Source: JAFASC01 sp036265935
GTDB lineage: Bacteria; Pseudomonadota; Alphaproteobacteria; Rhizobiales; Beijerinckiaceae
Assembly: GCA_036265935.1 (NCBI GenBank)
Contig: DATAOB010000047.1
Span: forward strand, 1 to 64,000
Direction: 5' to 3'
DNA: 64,000 nt
Shown here piece by piece: positions 1-8,956 of this stretch. The stretch's first letter is position 1, and each line of letters starts with the position of its first letter. The notes under the pieces were generated by a model. The model was given only the letters and a program-made list of their open reading frames with translations. It made no database searches and was not told where the DNA came from. The position numbers and the translations under genes were made by a program.

Positions 1-216
1 CGCGGGAACATTATTGGCCGCAAGCTGGTTGGCGGTGATCGCTGGCCTCGGACTGTTTCAATGCGCCACATTTTTTCAGAATGGCTCCGCCGCGAAGCGC
101 GGATAGCTGCCGCGTCCCGTCGCCGCCTCCGCCAAGATGAACCGCCGATAAAGCATCCGGAACGGCTGGACTATCTTCTGAAGCTCCTGCAGGAAGAGCT
201 TCGTGGCGGGAGGTAA
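1..216 (+). CDS. C-terminal fragment of an unrecognised protein (partial at window edge)
   Basis: The first forward frame is open from base 1 to a TAA at 214-216 and encodes 71 residues ending in a charged amphipathic stretch (HPERLDYLLKLLQEELRGGR). That stretch looks like a real protein tail, but nothing in it identifies a family. The opposite strand is also open over most of this stretch, so the assignment is weak. The bases from 217 to 363 hold nothing convincing apart from a good ribosome-binding-like AAGGAG in front of an ATG at 246, whose reading frame runs antisense into the next gene. Confidence 0.3.
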   Translation, partial: RGNIIGRKLVGGDRWPRTVSMRHIFSEWLRREARIAAASRRRLRQDEPPIKHPERLDYLLKLLQEELRGGR

Positions 217-363
217 GCTTCTCCGCCACGATCCTGAAGGAGCGAATGAGCGCTGAGGACGGCCCTCGGAATTTTCGCGATCGGTTTGTGACTGGGCCCG
301 GCATTGATGCTCCACGCAATCAAAGCGATCGCTCAATAACAGGTTTCAGTTCATCACCCGTAT

Positions 364-657
364 CTACTCGGGCGCCGACCCGACCGGCGCTTCGCGCACC
401 GGCCGGTGCAGGAAGGTCATCGAGCCGAAGGCGCCGATCCACGAGCCCAAAGCCGCGAAGCACACATATATCCAGTTATTCGTGTAGCTGATCACCGCAA
501 ACGACGAGAGCATGTACCAGACGGCGCTCCAGGACGCGGCGGGTACGCGCTTTCGCGCCACGACGGCGGATGTAAACATCACGTAGGCCGCGTCCGTCAG
601 CGCGGTGGCGAGCACCACGCCGATCGCGATCAAAGGGTCGAGCGCCAGAGTCGACAT
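364..657 (-). CDS. Small integral membrane protein, unknown function
   Basis: A 97-residue protein with about three hydrophobic segments: roughly residues 5-30, 45-60 and 65-85. The tail is polar and proline-rich. I chose the ATG at 657 because GAGGA lies about 7 bases before it and the hydrophobic part begins directly after; an upstream ATG at 714 would add a basic, unlikely leader. It is divergent from the exonuclease gene, so the two probably share the short region 658-707. I recognise no family. The size and layout suit a small inner-membrane protein of unknown role. Confidence 0.6.
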   Translation of the reverse strand: MSTLALDPLIAIGVVLATALTDAAYVMFTSAVVARKRVPAASWSAVWYMLSSFAVISYTNNWIYVCFAALGSWIGAFGSMTFLHRPVREAPVGSAPE

Positions 658-707
658 CGCATCATTCCTCCGTAAGCTGCGATGCAGTTGAGCAACGACG
701 ACACGCC

Positions 708-1565
708 GTGGCAACTCGCGCGCCGAAGAGTCCTCCCCCTGCCCTCCTCGTCATCGACGGCGATTCCTTCGCGCATCGCTCCTATCATGCGCTGCCGAAG
801 ACGATCCGGCGCAAAGGCGGTAAAGGCGCCGGCGCGATTGTCGGCTTCGCCAATTTTCTGCTGCGGCTCTACGAGAGCGAAAGGCCGCGCGCGGTGCTCG
901 TCGGCTGGGACACGCTTGATGCACCGACATACCGCCAAAAGCTTTTCCCGGATTATCAAAGCGGCCGCCATTTCGACAAAGCGCTGATCGAGCAGCTCGA
1001 TATCCTGCCGGACTTCGTCGCCGCCTGCGGCTTCGCCAACGCCAAAGCGCCGGGCTACGAGGCCGACGATTTCCTCGCCGCTGCGGTAGCGCGCGAAGAG
1101 AAGCGCCGCGACGGCCGCGCCATCGTCGCCAGCGGCGACCGCGACGCGTTTCAACTCGCCTCGGAGAAGACGACGATTCTGCATCCCGCGCGCGCGGGCG
1201 AGGTGGCGCGGATCGACCCGGCGGAAGTGCACGAACGTTACGGCGTCCGTCCGAAACAGGTGCCGGATTTTATTGCGCTGCGCGGCGACCCCTCGGACAA
1301 ACTGCCTGGCGCGCGCGGCGTCGGGCCAAAAGGCGCCGCCGAGCTTTTGGCGAGATACCCGACGTTAGAAGAGGCGATCGCCGCCGGCCGTTTTGCTAGC
1401 CAGGCGGAAAACCTGCTCCTCTACAAGCGCATCGCCACGATGGATGCGCGCGCGCCGCTTCCCCCGATCGGCAAACAGAAGCCGAGCTGGGACAAAGCCG
1501 CGGCACTGACGCGCCAATGGGAGCTCAACAAATTGGCCGAGCGGCTGGAGAAGCTCGCGGGCTGA
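708..1565 (+). CDS. Stand-alone 5'-3' exonuclease (FEN/XNI-like)
   Basis: A 285-residue protein matching the 5'-nuclease domain normally fused to DNA polymerase I, here without any polymerase part. Metal-binding acidic motifs appear in order: IDGDSFAHRSYHAL near residue 16, YEADDFLAA near 120, SGDRDAFQLA near 143. The helix-hairpin-helix block GDPSDKLPGARGVGPKGAA lies near 195. The family cleaves 5' flaps and single strands during Okazaki-fragment processing or repair. The start is GTG at 708, since no ATG fits the frame. A small zinc-ribbon gene follows 76 bases later in the same direction and could be co-transcribed. Confidence 0.85.
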   Translation: MATRAPKSPPPALLVIDGDSFAHRSYHALPKTIRRKGGKGAGAIVGFANFLLRLYESERPRAVLVGWDTLDAPTYRQKLFPDYQSGRHFDKALIEQLDILPDFVAACGFANAKAPGYEADDFLAAAVAREEKRRDGRAIVASGDRDAFQLASEKTTILHPARAGEVARIDPAEVHERYGVRPKQVPDFIALRGDPSDKLPGARGVGPKGAAELLARYPTLEEAIAAGRFASQAENLLLYKRIATMDARAPLPPIGKQKPSWDKAAALTRQWELNKLAERLEKLAG

Positions 1566-1641
1566 GCGGTTGCATAAAGGCCGGATCGAATTTTCGTCGC
1601 CCGCGTTTTATCCGGCGAATTGTTCCAGCACGAGGTGCGCC

Positions 1642-1833
1642 ATGGCCGCTTCCAAGTCCGACAAAGGGACAGGCAAAGCTCGGATGCATCCGGGCGACGA
1701 GGCGCGGCCCGGCACGCCGGGCACGGGCGAAAATATCTGCCGGACCTGCAAAGGTTCTGGTCAGGTGAACAACAAGCCCTGCCCCGATTGCGGCGGCACG
1801 GGCAAGGTGACCGAAGGGATCGGCGGCGCCTGA
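1642..1833 (+). CDS. 63-residue protein with two DnaJ-like CxxCxGxG zinc-binding motifs
   Basis: The protein has a basic, flexible N-terminal half followed by two motifs, CRTCKGSG and CPDCGGTG, spaced as in one zinc module of the DnaJ cysteine-rich domain. Four cysteines in that arrangement are likely to bind one zinc ion. The ATG at 1642 is preceded by GAGGT at a normal distance. No other domain is present, so the protein may be a small partner or folding factor; that is inference. Similar tiny DnaJ-zinc-finger-like proteins are usually annotated as hypothetical. Confidence 0.7.
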   Translation: MAASKSDKGTGKARMHPGDEARPGTPGTGENICRTCKGSGQVNNKPCPDCGGTGKVTEGIGGA

Positions 1834-1955
1834 CCCGAGCGTCTACGCGACTCGGGTATGGTGCGCGGGCGGCGGGGAGCTGATTCGGCCTGTGCCATCT
1901 ATGCTGATAATCCGTCCGTGGAAACGGCAGCGTTCAGCTGAAAGCACCTGGACAT

Positions 1956-2948
1956 ATGAAGCAACTCGCCATCGCACTTTGCTCTCTGTTGACGCTGTCG
2001 GCTGCCGCGCATGCGGACACCAACGAGCTGCGCATCGCCAAGCAGCCGGGTCTGTCTTATCTGCCGGCGGTCATTGCCGAGAAGCTGCAGCTCGTCGAAA
2101 AGCATGCCCGCGCCGCGGGTCTCAGCGATTTCAAAACGACGTGGACGCGCCTGACAAACGGCGGCGCCAGCAACGACGCGCTGCTGTCGGGCAATGTCGA
2201 CATGGTGATCAGCGGCGGCCCCAACATGCTGATCCTTTGGGCGAAGACCAGCGGCCGGGTGAAAGGCGTCGTCGCCACCGGCGCATTGCCGATGCTGCTT
2301 GTCACTAACAATCCCAATGTGAAGACGATCGCCGATTTCACCGACCAGGACCGCATCGCGGTGCCGACGATCCGCGTCGGGACGCAGCCGGCCGTGCTCG
2401 GCATCGCCGTCGAGAAACAGTTCGGCCTTGGCGCGGTCGAGCGCTACAATTCGCTCACCGTTTCGCTCGGCCACCCCGATGCGATGATTGCATTGCAAGC
2501 GAAGGGAAGCGGCGGCGTCACGGCGCATTTCTCGCAGCCGCCATATCAGAACCAGGAGCTCAAAATTCCCGGTGTGCATACCGTCTTGAATTCCTTTGAT
2601 GTCGTTGGCGGCGGCATGACCAACGGATGTTTTTACAGCACGACGGATTTCCGCGCGAAGAATCCGATTGTTGTGAAAGCACTGGTCGACGCGATCAAAG
2701 AGGCCGTCGAGCTGGTCAAGACGGATAAGAAACGCGCCGCCGAAATCTACCTGGAAGTCAACAAGGAAAGCATCAGCCCCGAAGAGCTGACCGAAATTCT
2801 CAATCAGCCGAACATGATCTATTCCGCCGCGCCGTTAGGCCTGCTCCAGGCCGCGCAATTCTTTTCGCGCGCCGGTTACATCAAGCAGAAGCCGACCGAT
2901 TGGAAAGAATTCTTTTTTCCCGAGGTGCATGATCTGAACGGCAGCTAA
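1956..2948 (+). CDS. ABC transporter periplasmic substrate-binding protein (NitT/TauT/SsuA type)
   Basis: A 330-residue protein with a clear signal peptide: hydrophobic residues 3-18, with a likely cut after AHA at residue 21. It then shows the bilobed SsuA/THI5-like fold typical of binding proteins for sulfonates, nitrate, taurine or pyrimidine precursors (GNVDMVISGGPNMLILWAKT; later VEKQFGLGAVERYNSL). No permease or ATPase gene is adjacent, so it is an orphan receptor here and its ligand cannot be read from context. Its TAA overlaps the TAG of murB tail to tail by four bases (2945-2948). Confidence 0.85.
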   Translation: MKQLAIALCSLLTLSAAAHADTNELRIAKQPGLSYLPAVIAEKLQLVEKHARAAGLSDFKTTWTRLTNGGASNDALLSGNVDMVISGGPNMLILWAKTSGRVKGVVATGALPMLLVTNNPNVKTIADFTDQDRIAVPTIRVGTQPAVLGIAVEKQFGLGAVERYNSLTVSLGHPDAMIALQAKGSGGVTAHFSQPPYQNQELKIPGVHTVLNSFDVVGGGMTNGCFYSTTDFRAKNPIVVKALVDAIKEAVELVKTDKKRAAEIYLEVNKESISPEELTEILNQPNMIYSAAPLGLLQAAQFFSRAGYIKQKPTDWKEFFFPEVHDLNGS

Positions 2949-3886
2949 AGCGGCTGGCCGATCCGCTTGATCTCCCATTCGAGCTCGATGCCGCTCGTCT
3001 TAAGCACGCCGCGGCGGACTTCTTCGCCGAGATTTTCGATGTCTGCCGCGCTCGCCTGCCCGCGATTGATCAGGAAATTGCAGTGCATCTCCGACACCTG
3101 CGCGTCGCCGATGATGAGACCGCGGCAGCCGGCCTGATCGATCAGCTGCCAGGCCTTATGACCCGGCGGATTCTTAAAGGTCGAGCCGCCGGTTTTTTCG
3201 CGGATTGGCTGCGAGGCCTCGCGCGCGGCGGTGATGCGCTCCATCTCGGATAGGATCGCGGCAGGCTCGCCGGCGCGGCCCTGAAACAGAGCTTGCGTGA
3301 AAATCACGTCGTCCGATACCTTTGAATGACGGTAGCTGTAGCCCATCTCTGCATTACTGAAGATACGGATATTGCCGTGCCGGTCGACCCCGCGCGCTTC
3401 GATCAGCACATCCTTAGTCTCGCCGCCATGGGCGCCGGCGTTCATGCGCAAGGCGCCGCCGATTGCGCCCGGAATACCGCGATAAAACGCAAGTCCGTCA
3501 ATACCGGCGTCGGCAGCGGCACGCGCGAGCTTCATGTCGGGAACCGCCGCGCCGGCACGTAGGCGAGGGCCGTCTGTGGCGGTCACCTCGCCGAAGGCAC
3601 GACCGCCGAGGCGAATGACGACACCCTGCACGCCGCCGTCGCGGATGATCAGATTCGAGCCAAGGCCGATGACAGTGACCGGAATTTCAGGCGGAAGATT
3701 TACGAGAAAATAGACGAGGTCTTCTTCATCAGCAGGGGAGAACAACACCTCCGCCGGACCGCCGACACGAAACCAGGTGAACGGCGCAAGCGGCTGGTCT
3801 TCGGCAATGCGGCCGCGCAACTTTGGCAGGCGTTCTGCGAGATCAGATGCCCACGCGTTTTGCCGATCGCGCGCGAGGACACTCAC
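2945..3886 (-). CDS. murB: UDP-N-acetylenolpyruvoylglucosamine reductase
   Basis: MurB uses FAD and NADPH to reduce the enolpyruvyl ether, giving UDP-MurNAc in cytoplasmic peptidoglycan synthesis. The 313-residue product shows the FAD-binding block TWFRVGGPAEVLF and GLGSNLIIRDGG. The substrate region is FYRGIPGAIGGALRMNAGAHGGE, and the C-terminal block is GGSTFKNPPGHKAWQLIDQAG. The frame is open far upstream, but GTG at 3886 fits best: it overlaps the murC stop as GTGA and gives the family's length. This is the last gene of the cluster. The next gene downstream runs the opposite way, so ddl-ftsQ-ftsA-ftsZ do not follow. Confidence 0.95.
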   Translation of the reverse strand: MSVLARDRQNAWASDLAERLPKLRGRIAEDQPLAPFTWFRVGGPAEVLFSPADEEDLVYFLVNLPPEIPVTVIGLGSNLIIRDGGVQGVVIRLGGRAFGEVTATDGPRLRAGAAVPDMKLARAAADAGIDGLAFYRGIPGAIGGALRMNAGAHGGETKDVLIEARGVDRHGNIRIFSNAEMGYSYRHSKVSDDVIFTQALFQGRAGEPAAILSEMERITAAREASQPIREKTGGSTFKNPPGHKAWQLIDQAGCRGLIIGDAQVSEMHCNFLINRGQASAADIENLGEEVRRGVLKTSGIELEWEIKRIGQPL

Positions 3887-5292
3887 GCGCCCTCTCCCAT
3901 CGCGAGCTGACCGGGCAACGCGTAGGCCCATTGCGTGATCGAGCCGGCGCCGAGGCAAAGCACATAATCGCCCGGCCGCGCGATGTCGCGTATGACGCGC
4001 GGCAATTCCTCGGGGCCTTGCAGCGCCAGCACCTGGCGGTGGCCGTGCGCCTTGATCGCCGTGACGAGATGATCGCGATCGATGCCGGGGATCGGCGCTT
4101 CGCCGGCGGGATAGACATCCGCGACGATCACTGCATCGGCGTCGTTGAAACAGGTGGCGAACTGATCGAACAAGGTTTGCAATCGCGTGTAGCGATGCGG
4201 CTGCACGATGGCGATTACCTGCCCCTTTGTCGAGGCGCGCGCGGCTTTCAGCACCGCGCCGATCTCGACCGGATGATGACCGTAATCGTCGAATATGAGC
4301 GCGCCGTTCCATTCGCCGGTGCGAGTGAAGCGCCGTTTGACGCCGCCGAAACCGGCGAGTGCCTTACGGATTGAATCGACCGACATGCCGAGCTGGTAAG
4401 CAACCGCAATCGCGCCGGTCGCGTTCAGCGCATTGTGATGCCCCGGCATCGGCAGAACAAGGTCTTCGAGGTAGATCGCATTCGCGGTCTTGCGCTCGCG
4501 GATGATCATGTTGAAGCGGCAGACGCCGCCATCGAGTTGGACGTCGAGCAGCCGCACGTCGGCCTGCGGATTTTCCCCGTAAGTGATCACGCGTCGATCT
4601 TCGATCCTGCCGACAAGCTCTTGCACGATCGGGTGATCGAGGCACATCACTGCGAACCCGTAAAACGGCAGGTTCTCGATAAAAGCGCGAAACGCTTCCT
4701 TGATGGCATCGAACGTCTGGAAATGGTCGAGATGCTCGGGATCGATGTTAGTGACGATCGCCACGTCCGCCGGCAATTTTAGGAACGTGCCGTCGCTTTC
4801 GTCGGCCTCGACGACCATCCAGTCGCCCGTGCCGAGCCGCGCGTTCGTGTCATAGGCATTGATGATGCCGCCGTTGATCACGGTCGGATCGAAGCCGCCG
4901 GCGTCGAGCAAGGTTGCGACAATCGAGGTCGTCGTCGTCTTGCCATGCGTACCGGCAATCGCGACGCATTGCTTGAGCCGCATCAGTTCCGCCAGCATTT
5001 CGGCGCGCCGCACGACCGGCAAACGCCTTTCGCGCGCGGCGACGAGTTCCGGATTGTCGCGCCGGATTGCGGTCGAGACGACGACGACCTCGGCTTGCCC
5101 AAGATGGCCCGCATCATGGCCGATATGAATAGTCGCGCCTTTGGAAATCAGGCGCCGGACATTGGCGTTCTCCGAAGCATCCGAGCCCTGCACCTTGTAG
5201 CCGAGATTCAACAGAACCTCGGCAATCCCCGACATACCGATGCCGCCTATGCCGACAAAGTGAACGGGACCTAATTCAGCCGGCAGCTTCAT
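3883..5292 (-). CDS. murC: UDP-N-acetylmuramate--L-alanine ligase
   Basis: MurC adds L-alanine to UDP-MurNAc with ATP, the first step in building the peptide stem. The protein has 469 residues. It has an N-terminal Rossmann fold (HFVGIGGIGMSGIAEVL), the ATP loop GTHGKTTTTS, a central VEADESDGTFLKL block and the ligand-binding C-terminus (DDYGHHPVEI). The ATG at 5292 gives the standard N-terminus and overlaps the end of murG by 17 bases. An upstream ATG at 5358 lies inside murG and is not needed. It is translationally coupled to murB downstream through GTGA. Confidence 0.97.
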   Translation of the reverse strand: MKLPAELGPVHFVGIGGIGMSGIAEVLLNLGYKVQGSDASENANVRRLISKGATIHIGHDAGHLGQAEVVVVSTAIRRDNPELVAARERRLPVVRRAEMLAELMRLKQCVAIAGTHGKTTTTSIVATLLDAGGFDPTVINGGIINAYDTNARLGTGDWMVVEADESDGTFLKLPADVAIVTNIDPEHLDHFQTFDAIKEAFRAFIENLPFYGFAVMCLDHPIVQELVGRIEDRRVITYGENPQADVRLLDVQLDGGVCRFNMIIRERKTANAIYLEDLVLPMPGHHNALNATGAIAVAYQLGMSVDSIRKALAGFGGVKRRFTRTGEWNGALIFDDYGHHPVEIGAVLKAARASTKGQVIAIVQPHRYTRLQTLFDQFATCFNDADAVIVADVYPAGEAPIPGIDRDHLVTAIKAHGHRQVLALQGPEELPRVIRDIARPGDYVLCLGAGSITQWAYALPGQLAMGEGA

Positions 5293-6406
5293 CCAAAGAC
5301 CTCGGTCGGGCCATACCGGCAACCTGCAGCACGAGATCGGCCAGGCGATCCGCCGCATCGGGAATGCCGGCCTGTTTCGCGGCCGCGGCGCGTTTCGTCA
5401 AGGTTTCGGGGCATGCGAGAGCTTCTGCCAGTTTGCCTGAGAGATAAGCCGGCGTGAACGAGGATTGCGCGATGATGTCGGCCGCGCCTGTCGCGGCCAA
5501 ATGCGCCGCGTTCGCGCTCTGATCCTGATCAAGCGCATGCGGATAGGGTACGAGAATGGCGGGCCGGCCGATCACCGCGAGCTCGGAGACGGTCGAAGCA
5601 CCGGCGCGTGCGATGACCAGATGTGCTTCCGCCATCCTACGCGGCAGATCGGCGAAGAACGGCGCGATTTCCGCTTCGACGCCGAGACGCGCATAGGCTT
5701 CGCGAACGCGGACTTCGTCCTCGCCGCGCGCCTGCTGCACGATAACGAGCCGGCCGCGCGCTTCCGCCAGAAGCTCCGCAATCGCCGGCGGCACGACATC
5801 GGACATGACGCGTGCGCCCTGCGAGCCGCCGACGACCAGGAGCGAGAACCGGCCGGGCGTCAGTCCCGGATATTGCAGCCGCGCCGCGTCGAGCACGGCG
5901 GGGCGTACCGGATTGCCGGTCTCAATGCATTTGCCTCTAAGCTTAGGATCGAGGCGTCCCAGATTCGGAAAACCCGTGGCGATGCGTTGCACGCGGCGGG
6001 CAAGCAGGCGATTGGCGCGGCCGAGCACCGCATTCTGCTCGTGCACGATAGTCGGGATGCCGAGCATCGTTGCGGCAAGCAGCGGCGGCACGGTCGGATA
6101 ACCGCCGAAGCCTATGACGACGCGGGGCTTGATGCGCCGTAACAAAGCACGCGCATTTGTCGTGCCGCCGATCAGCGTCAGCACCGCGAAGACGCGCTTG
6201 AAAACATTGCCGCCGGTCGGGGTGGCCGCGCGGATAACATGCACCGCGCCCGCCGGAAATGTCGCGCCATATCGGGTTGCGCGCTCGTCCGTGACGAGGT
6301 CGACCGGGATGTCGCGCCGCCCCAGCGCATGGGCGAGCGCTTCGGCGGGGAAAAGATGACCTCCCGTGCCGCCGGCCGCGATCAGGACCGGCGCTTTATT
6401 CGCCAT
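5276..6406 (-). CDS. murG: UDP-GlcNAc--lipid I N-acetylglucosaminyltransferase
   Basis: MurG converts lipid I to lipid II on the inner face of the cytoplasmic membrane. The 376-residue protein begins with the glycine-rich acceptor loop AAGGTGGHLFPAEALA. It carries the family blocks GFGGYPTVPPLLAA and HEQNAVLGRANRLLA, then GGSQGAR, and the nucleotide-sugar pocket IARAGASTVSELAVIGRPAILVP (first 20 residues visible to the eye as one block). The start at 6406 (MANKAPVL) is eleven bases inside ftsW; a longer frame to 6472 would add a basic tail not found in the family. It is one link in the coupled wall-synthesis operon. Confidence 0.96.
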   Translation of the reverse strand: MANKAPVLIAAGGTGGHLFPAEALAHALGRRDIPVDLVTDERATRYGATFPAGAVHVIRAATPTGGNVFKRVFAVLTLIGGTTNARALLRRIKPRVVIGFGGYPTVPPLLAATMLGIPTIVHEQNAVLGRANRLLARRVQRIATGFPNLGRLDPKLRGKCIETGNPVRPAVLDAARLQYPGLTPGRFSLLVVGGSQGARVMSDVVPPAIAELLAEARGRLVIVQQARGEDEVRVREAYARLGVEAEIAPFFADLPRRMAEAHLVIARAGASTVSELAVIGRPAILVPYPHALDQDQSANAAHLAATGAADIIAQSSFTPAYLSGKLAEALACPETLTKRAAAAKQAGIPDAADRLADLVLQVAGMARPRSLDEAAG

Positions 6407-7550
6407 CGCGCCCGGCGCCGCCGTTCGCCTCGAGCATGACTTCCGAAAGCGGCCGCTTGCGCGTGACCGCAACGAGAAAACCCATGCCGAGCGCCAGCGA
6501 GATCAGCGACGAACCGCCATAGGAAATGAACGGCAGCGTCATGCCTTTCGCCGGCATCAGATGGAGGTTTACCGCCAGATTGATGCAGCTCTGAATGCCG
6601 AAAAGCAGGATCAACCCCGCCGCCGCGAAACGGCAGAACGGATCGGGATTGCGCGCCGAAAGCGATAGCCCGCGGAACACAATGAAAGCAAACAGCGCGA
6701 CTAGCGCGATACAGGCGAGGATGCCGAATTCCTCGCCGGTAACCGCGAAAATGAAATCGGTGTGGCTGTCAGGCAGGATGCGCTTCAGCGTGCCTTCGCC
6801 TGGTCCTTTGCCGAACCACCCGCCGCCGATGAAACTTTCGAGCGCGGTATCCACTTGAAAAGTGTCGGCAACGCTGCCGCCGGTCGTCTGTGGATCGATG
6901 AAGCGCAGAATTCGCCCGCGCACATGCGGCACGAGCTTAAATGCCAGCATGGCGCCCGAGGCACCGAGACCCGCGATCCCGATAAACCAGAACCAGTGCA
7001 GGCCCGCCATGAAGAACAGCGCCGCCCAGACGAGACAAATCAGCATCGTCTGCCCAAAGTCCGGCTGCAGCACGAGGGGCACAATGGTGATCGGCAACAG
7101 CAGGATGGCGAGCGTCGTGCCCGGCACCCGCCGGCGCTTTGCTCCTTCTGAAAACGCCCATGCAGCAAGCACGACAAAAGCGGGTTTCACGAATTCCGAC
7201 GGTTGGATGCCGAAAATCCAGCGCCGCGCGCCCTTGACCTCCTGGCCGAACAGAATGGTGACGATCACAAGCCCCATGCCAAGGATAAACGCGACGAGCG
7301 CGGCGCGACGCACATGACGTGGCGTTAGGAAGGATGTCGCAATCAGCACCGCGACTGCGGGGACGAGATAGAGCACCTGCCGGTTGACGAAGTGAAAGGT
7401 CGTCAGATGCAGCCGCTCGGCGACGGGCGGACTGCCGGCCATCGCGAGCACGATGCCGATCACCATCAACATGCCGAGGGCGGCAAGCAGCCAGCGATCG
7501 ACCGTCCACCACCATTCGGCGAAAGGACTGCGTGCGGCGCGCGAGATCAT
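6396..7550 (-). CDS. ftsW: Septal peptidoglycan glycosyltransferase FtsW (SEDS family)
   Basis: A 384-residue polytopic membrane protein of the SEDS family. With FtsI it polymerises septal peptidoglycan from lipid II. About ten hydrophobic segments alternate with short loops. The characteristic GGGWFGKGPGEGTLK loop, HTDFIFAVTGEEFG and the closing FISYGGSS block are all present. The ATG at 7550 overlaps the murD stop as ATGA and the C-terminus overlaps murG by eleven bases, so translation is coupled on both sides. Confidence 0.96.
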   Translation of the reverse strand: MISRAARSPFAEWWWTVDRWLLAALGMLMVIGIVLAMAGSPPVAERLHLTTFHFVNRQVLYLVPAVAVLIATSFLTPRHVRRAALVAFILGMGLVIVTILFGQEVKGARRWIFGIQPSEFVKPAFVVLAAWAFSEGAKRRRVPGTTLAILLLPITIVPLVLQPDFGQTMLICLVWAALFFMAGLHWFWFIGIAGLGASGAMLAFKLVPHVRGRILRFIDPQTTGGSVADTFQVDTALESFIGGGWFGKGPGEGTLKRILPDSHTDFIFAVTGEEFGILACIALVALFAFIVFRGLSLSARNPDPFCRFAAAGLILLFGIQSCINLAVNLHLMPAKGMTLPFISYGGSSLISLALGMGFLVAVTRKRPLSEVMLEANGGAGRDGE

Positions 7551-8956
7551 CGTGCATCTCCCGAAGCTGAGGCTGTTGGCGTGACGTAGGCGCGCGCGAG
7601 CTCGCGGAACGCGTCGCCGCGCTTTTCGAAATTGACGAACTGATCGTAAGAAGCGCAGGCCGGCGACAGCAACACGACCGGCTCATCTGCCATCGATTCC
7701 GCGGCATCGTGCGTGGCGTGATCGACGGCGACCTCGAGCGTGCCGCACATGTCATAGGCGACGCTGCCTTCAAGCGTGCGGGCGAAGTCATTCGCCGCGG
7801 CGCCGATCAGATAGGCGCCGGCAATGCGCGGAAACAGCGGACGCAGCGGCTCGATGCCGCCTTCTTTCGCTTTGCCGCCGGCGATCCAATAGATCGGCTC
7901 GAACGAAGACAGCGCCTTCTCCGCCGCGTCGGCATTCGTCGCTTTCGAATCATTGATGAAGAGAACGCGGCCGCGCCGGCCGACCTCTTCCATGCGATGC
8001 GGCAGACCGGGAAAGGTGCGCAGCGCCTGCTGCAGACGTGCCCGATCCTGCGCGAGATTGCCGAGCGTCGCCACAGCGGAGGCGGCGTTCTGCGCATTGT
8101 GACGGCCGCGCAGCGATGCAATGCCGGCGAGGCTCGCCAGTTCGCTCGAACGACCGCGACGGCACTCGACGAGCCGATCGCCTTCAACAACGATTCCGTC
8201 GCGCAGCTCATGGTGGCTTGTCAGCACGCGCGTAAACAATTTGCCCGTGCGTCGCAGCCGCTCCGCGATCGCGCGCGTATATTCATCATCGATGGCGATG
8301 ACGGTGCGCTCGGCGGACGCGACGCAGCGTTCCTTAATCGCGGCGTATGCTTCCATTGTGCCGTGCCGGTCGAGATGATCCGGCGTGATGTTGAGAAGCA
8401 CGCCGACTGATGGTGCTAGCGATGACGCAAGATCGATCTGGAACGAGGAAAGCTCGATCACATGGACGCGCTCCGGCGAAGGCGGTTCGAGCGCCAGGAT
8501 CGGCGTGCCGATATTGCCTCCGAGCTCAACATCATGCCCGAAAGCGCCGAAGAGATGCGCGATCAAAGCTGTCGTCGTCGATTTGCCGTTGGTGCCGGTA
8601 ATGGCGACGAACGGCGAGCCCGGAGCTACCTTGGCGCGCTCGCGGCAAAACAGCTCGATATCGCCAATAATTTCGATGCCGGCTGCGTGTGCCCGCTCGA
8701 CCGTCCAATGCGGTTCCGGATGCGTCAACGGCACGCCGGGCGACAATATGAGCGCGACGAAGTCGTCCCAATCTGCGAGCTTTAGTTCGGTGATCGTCAG
8801 GCCTGCCGCTCTCGCTGTGTCGCATGCCTCTTCGCTATCGTCATAAGCCGCGACGTCGGCGCCGCCTTCGAGCAGCGCGCGCGCCGTTGCGAGGCCCGAA
8901 CCGCCGAGCCCGAACAGCGCCACCCGCTTGCCTTGAAAGCACGTGACGGGAATCAT
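7547..8956 (-). CDS. murD: UDP-N-acetylmuramoyl-L-alanine--D-glutamate ligase
   Basis: MurD adds D-glutamate to UDP-MurNAc-L-Ala. The product is 469 residues long, with an N-terminal Rossmann loop (VALFGLGGSGLATARAL), the ATP loop TGTNGKSTTTAL, the HLDRHGTMEAY region and the C-terminal block NDSKATNADAAEKAL. The start at 8956 shares one base with the mraY stop (TGATG), which fixes it; an open frame continues upstream to 9043 but lies within mraY. Its neighbours are mraY and ftsW, as in most alphaproteobacteria. Confidence 0.96.
   Translation of the reverse strand: MIPVTCFQGKRVALFGLGGSGLATARALLEGGADVAAYDDSEEACDTARAAGLTITELKLADWDDFVALILSPGVPLTHPEPHWTVERAHAAGIEIIGDIELFCRERAKVAPGSPFVAITGTNGKSTTTALIAHLFGAFGHDVELGGNIGTPILALEPPSPERVHVIELSSFQIDLASSLAPSVGVLLNITPDHLDRHGTMEAYAAIKERCVASAERTVIAIDDEYTRAIAERLRRTGKLFTRVLTSHHELRDGIVVEGDRLVECRRGRSSELASLAGIASLRGRHNAQNAASAVATLGNLAQDRARLQQALRTFPGLPHRMEEVGRRGRVLFINDSKATNADAAEKALSSFEPIYWIAGGKAKEGGIEPLRPLFPRIAGAYLIGAAANDFARTLEGSVAYDMCGTLEVAVDHATHDAAESMADEPVVLLSPACASYDQFVNFEKRGDAFRELARAYVTPTASASGDAR

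Noticed and set aside
246..491. Plus-strand frame of 81 residues with a good AAGGAG ribosome-binding site
   Set aside because: Its second half lies antisense to the membrane-protein gene at 364-657 and is an arginine/serine-rich translation typical of GC-rich antisense sequence; no family is recognisable.
3887..4312. Upstream extension of the murB frame
   Set aside because: The extra 142 residues lie in another frame of murC; the GTG at 3886 overlapping the murC stop gives the normal MurB length.
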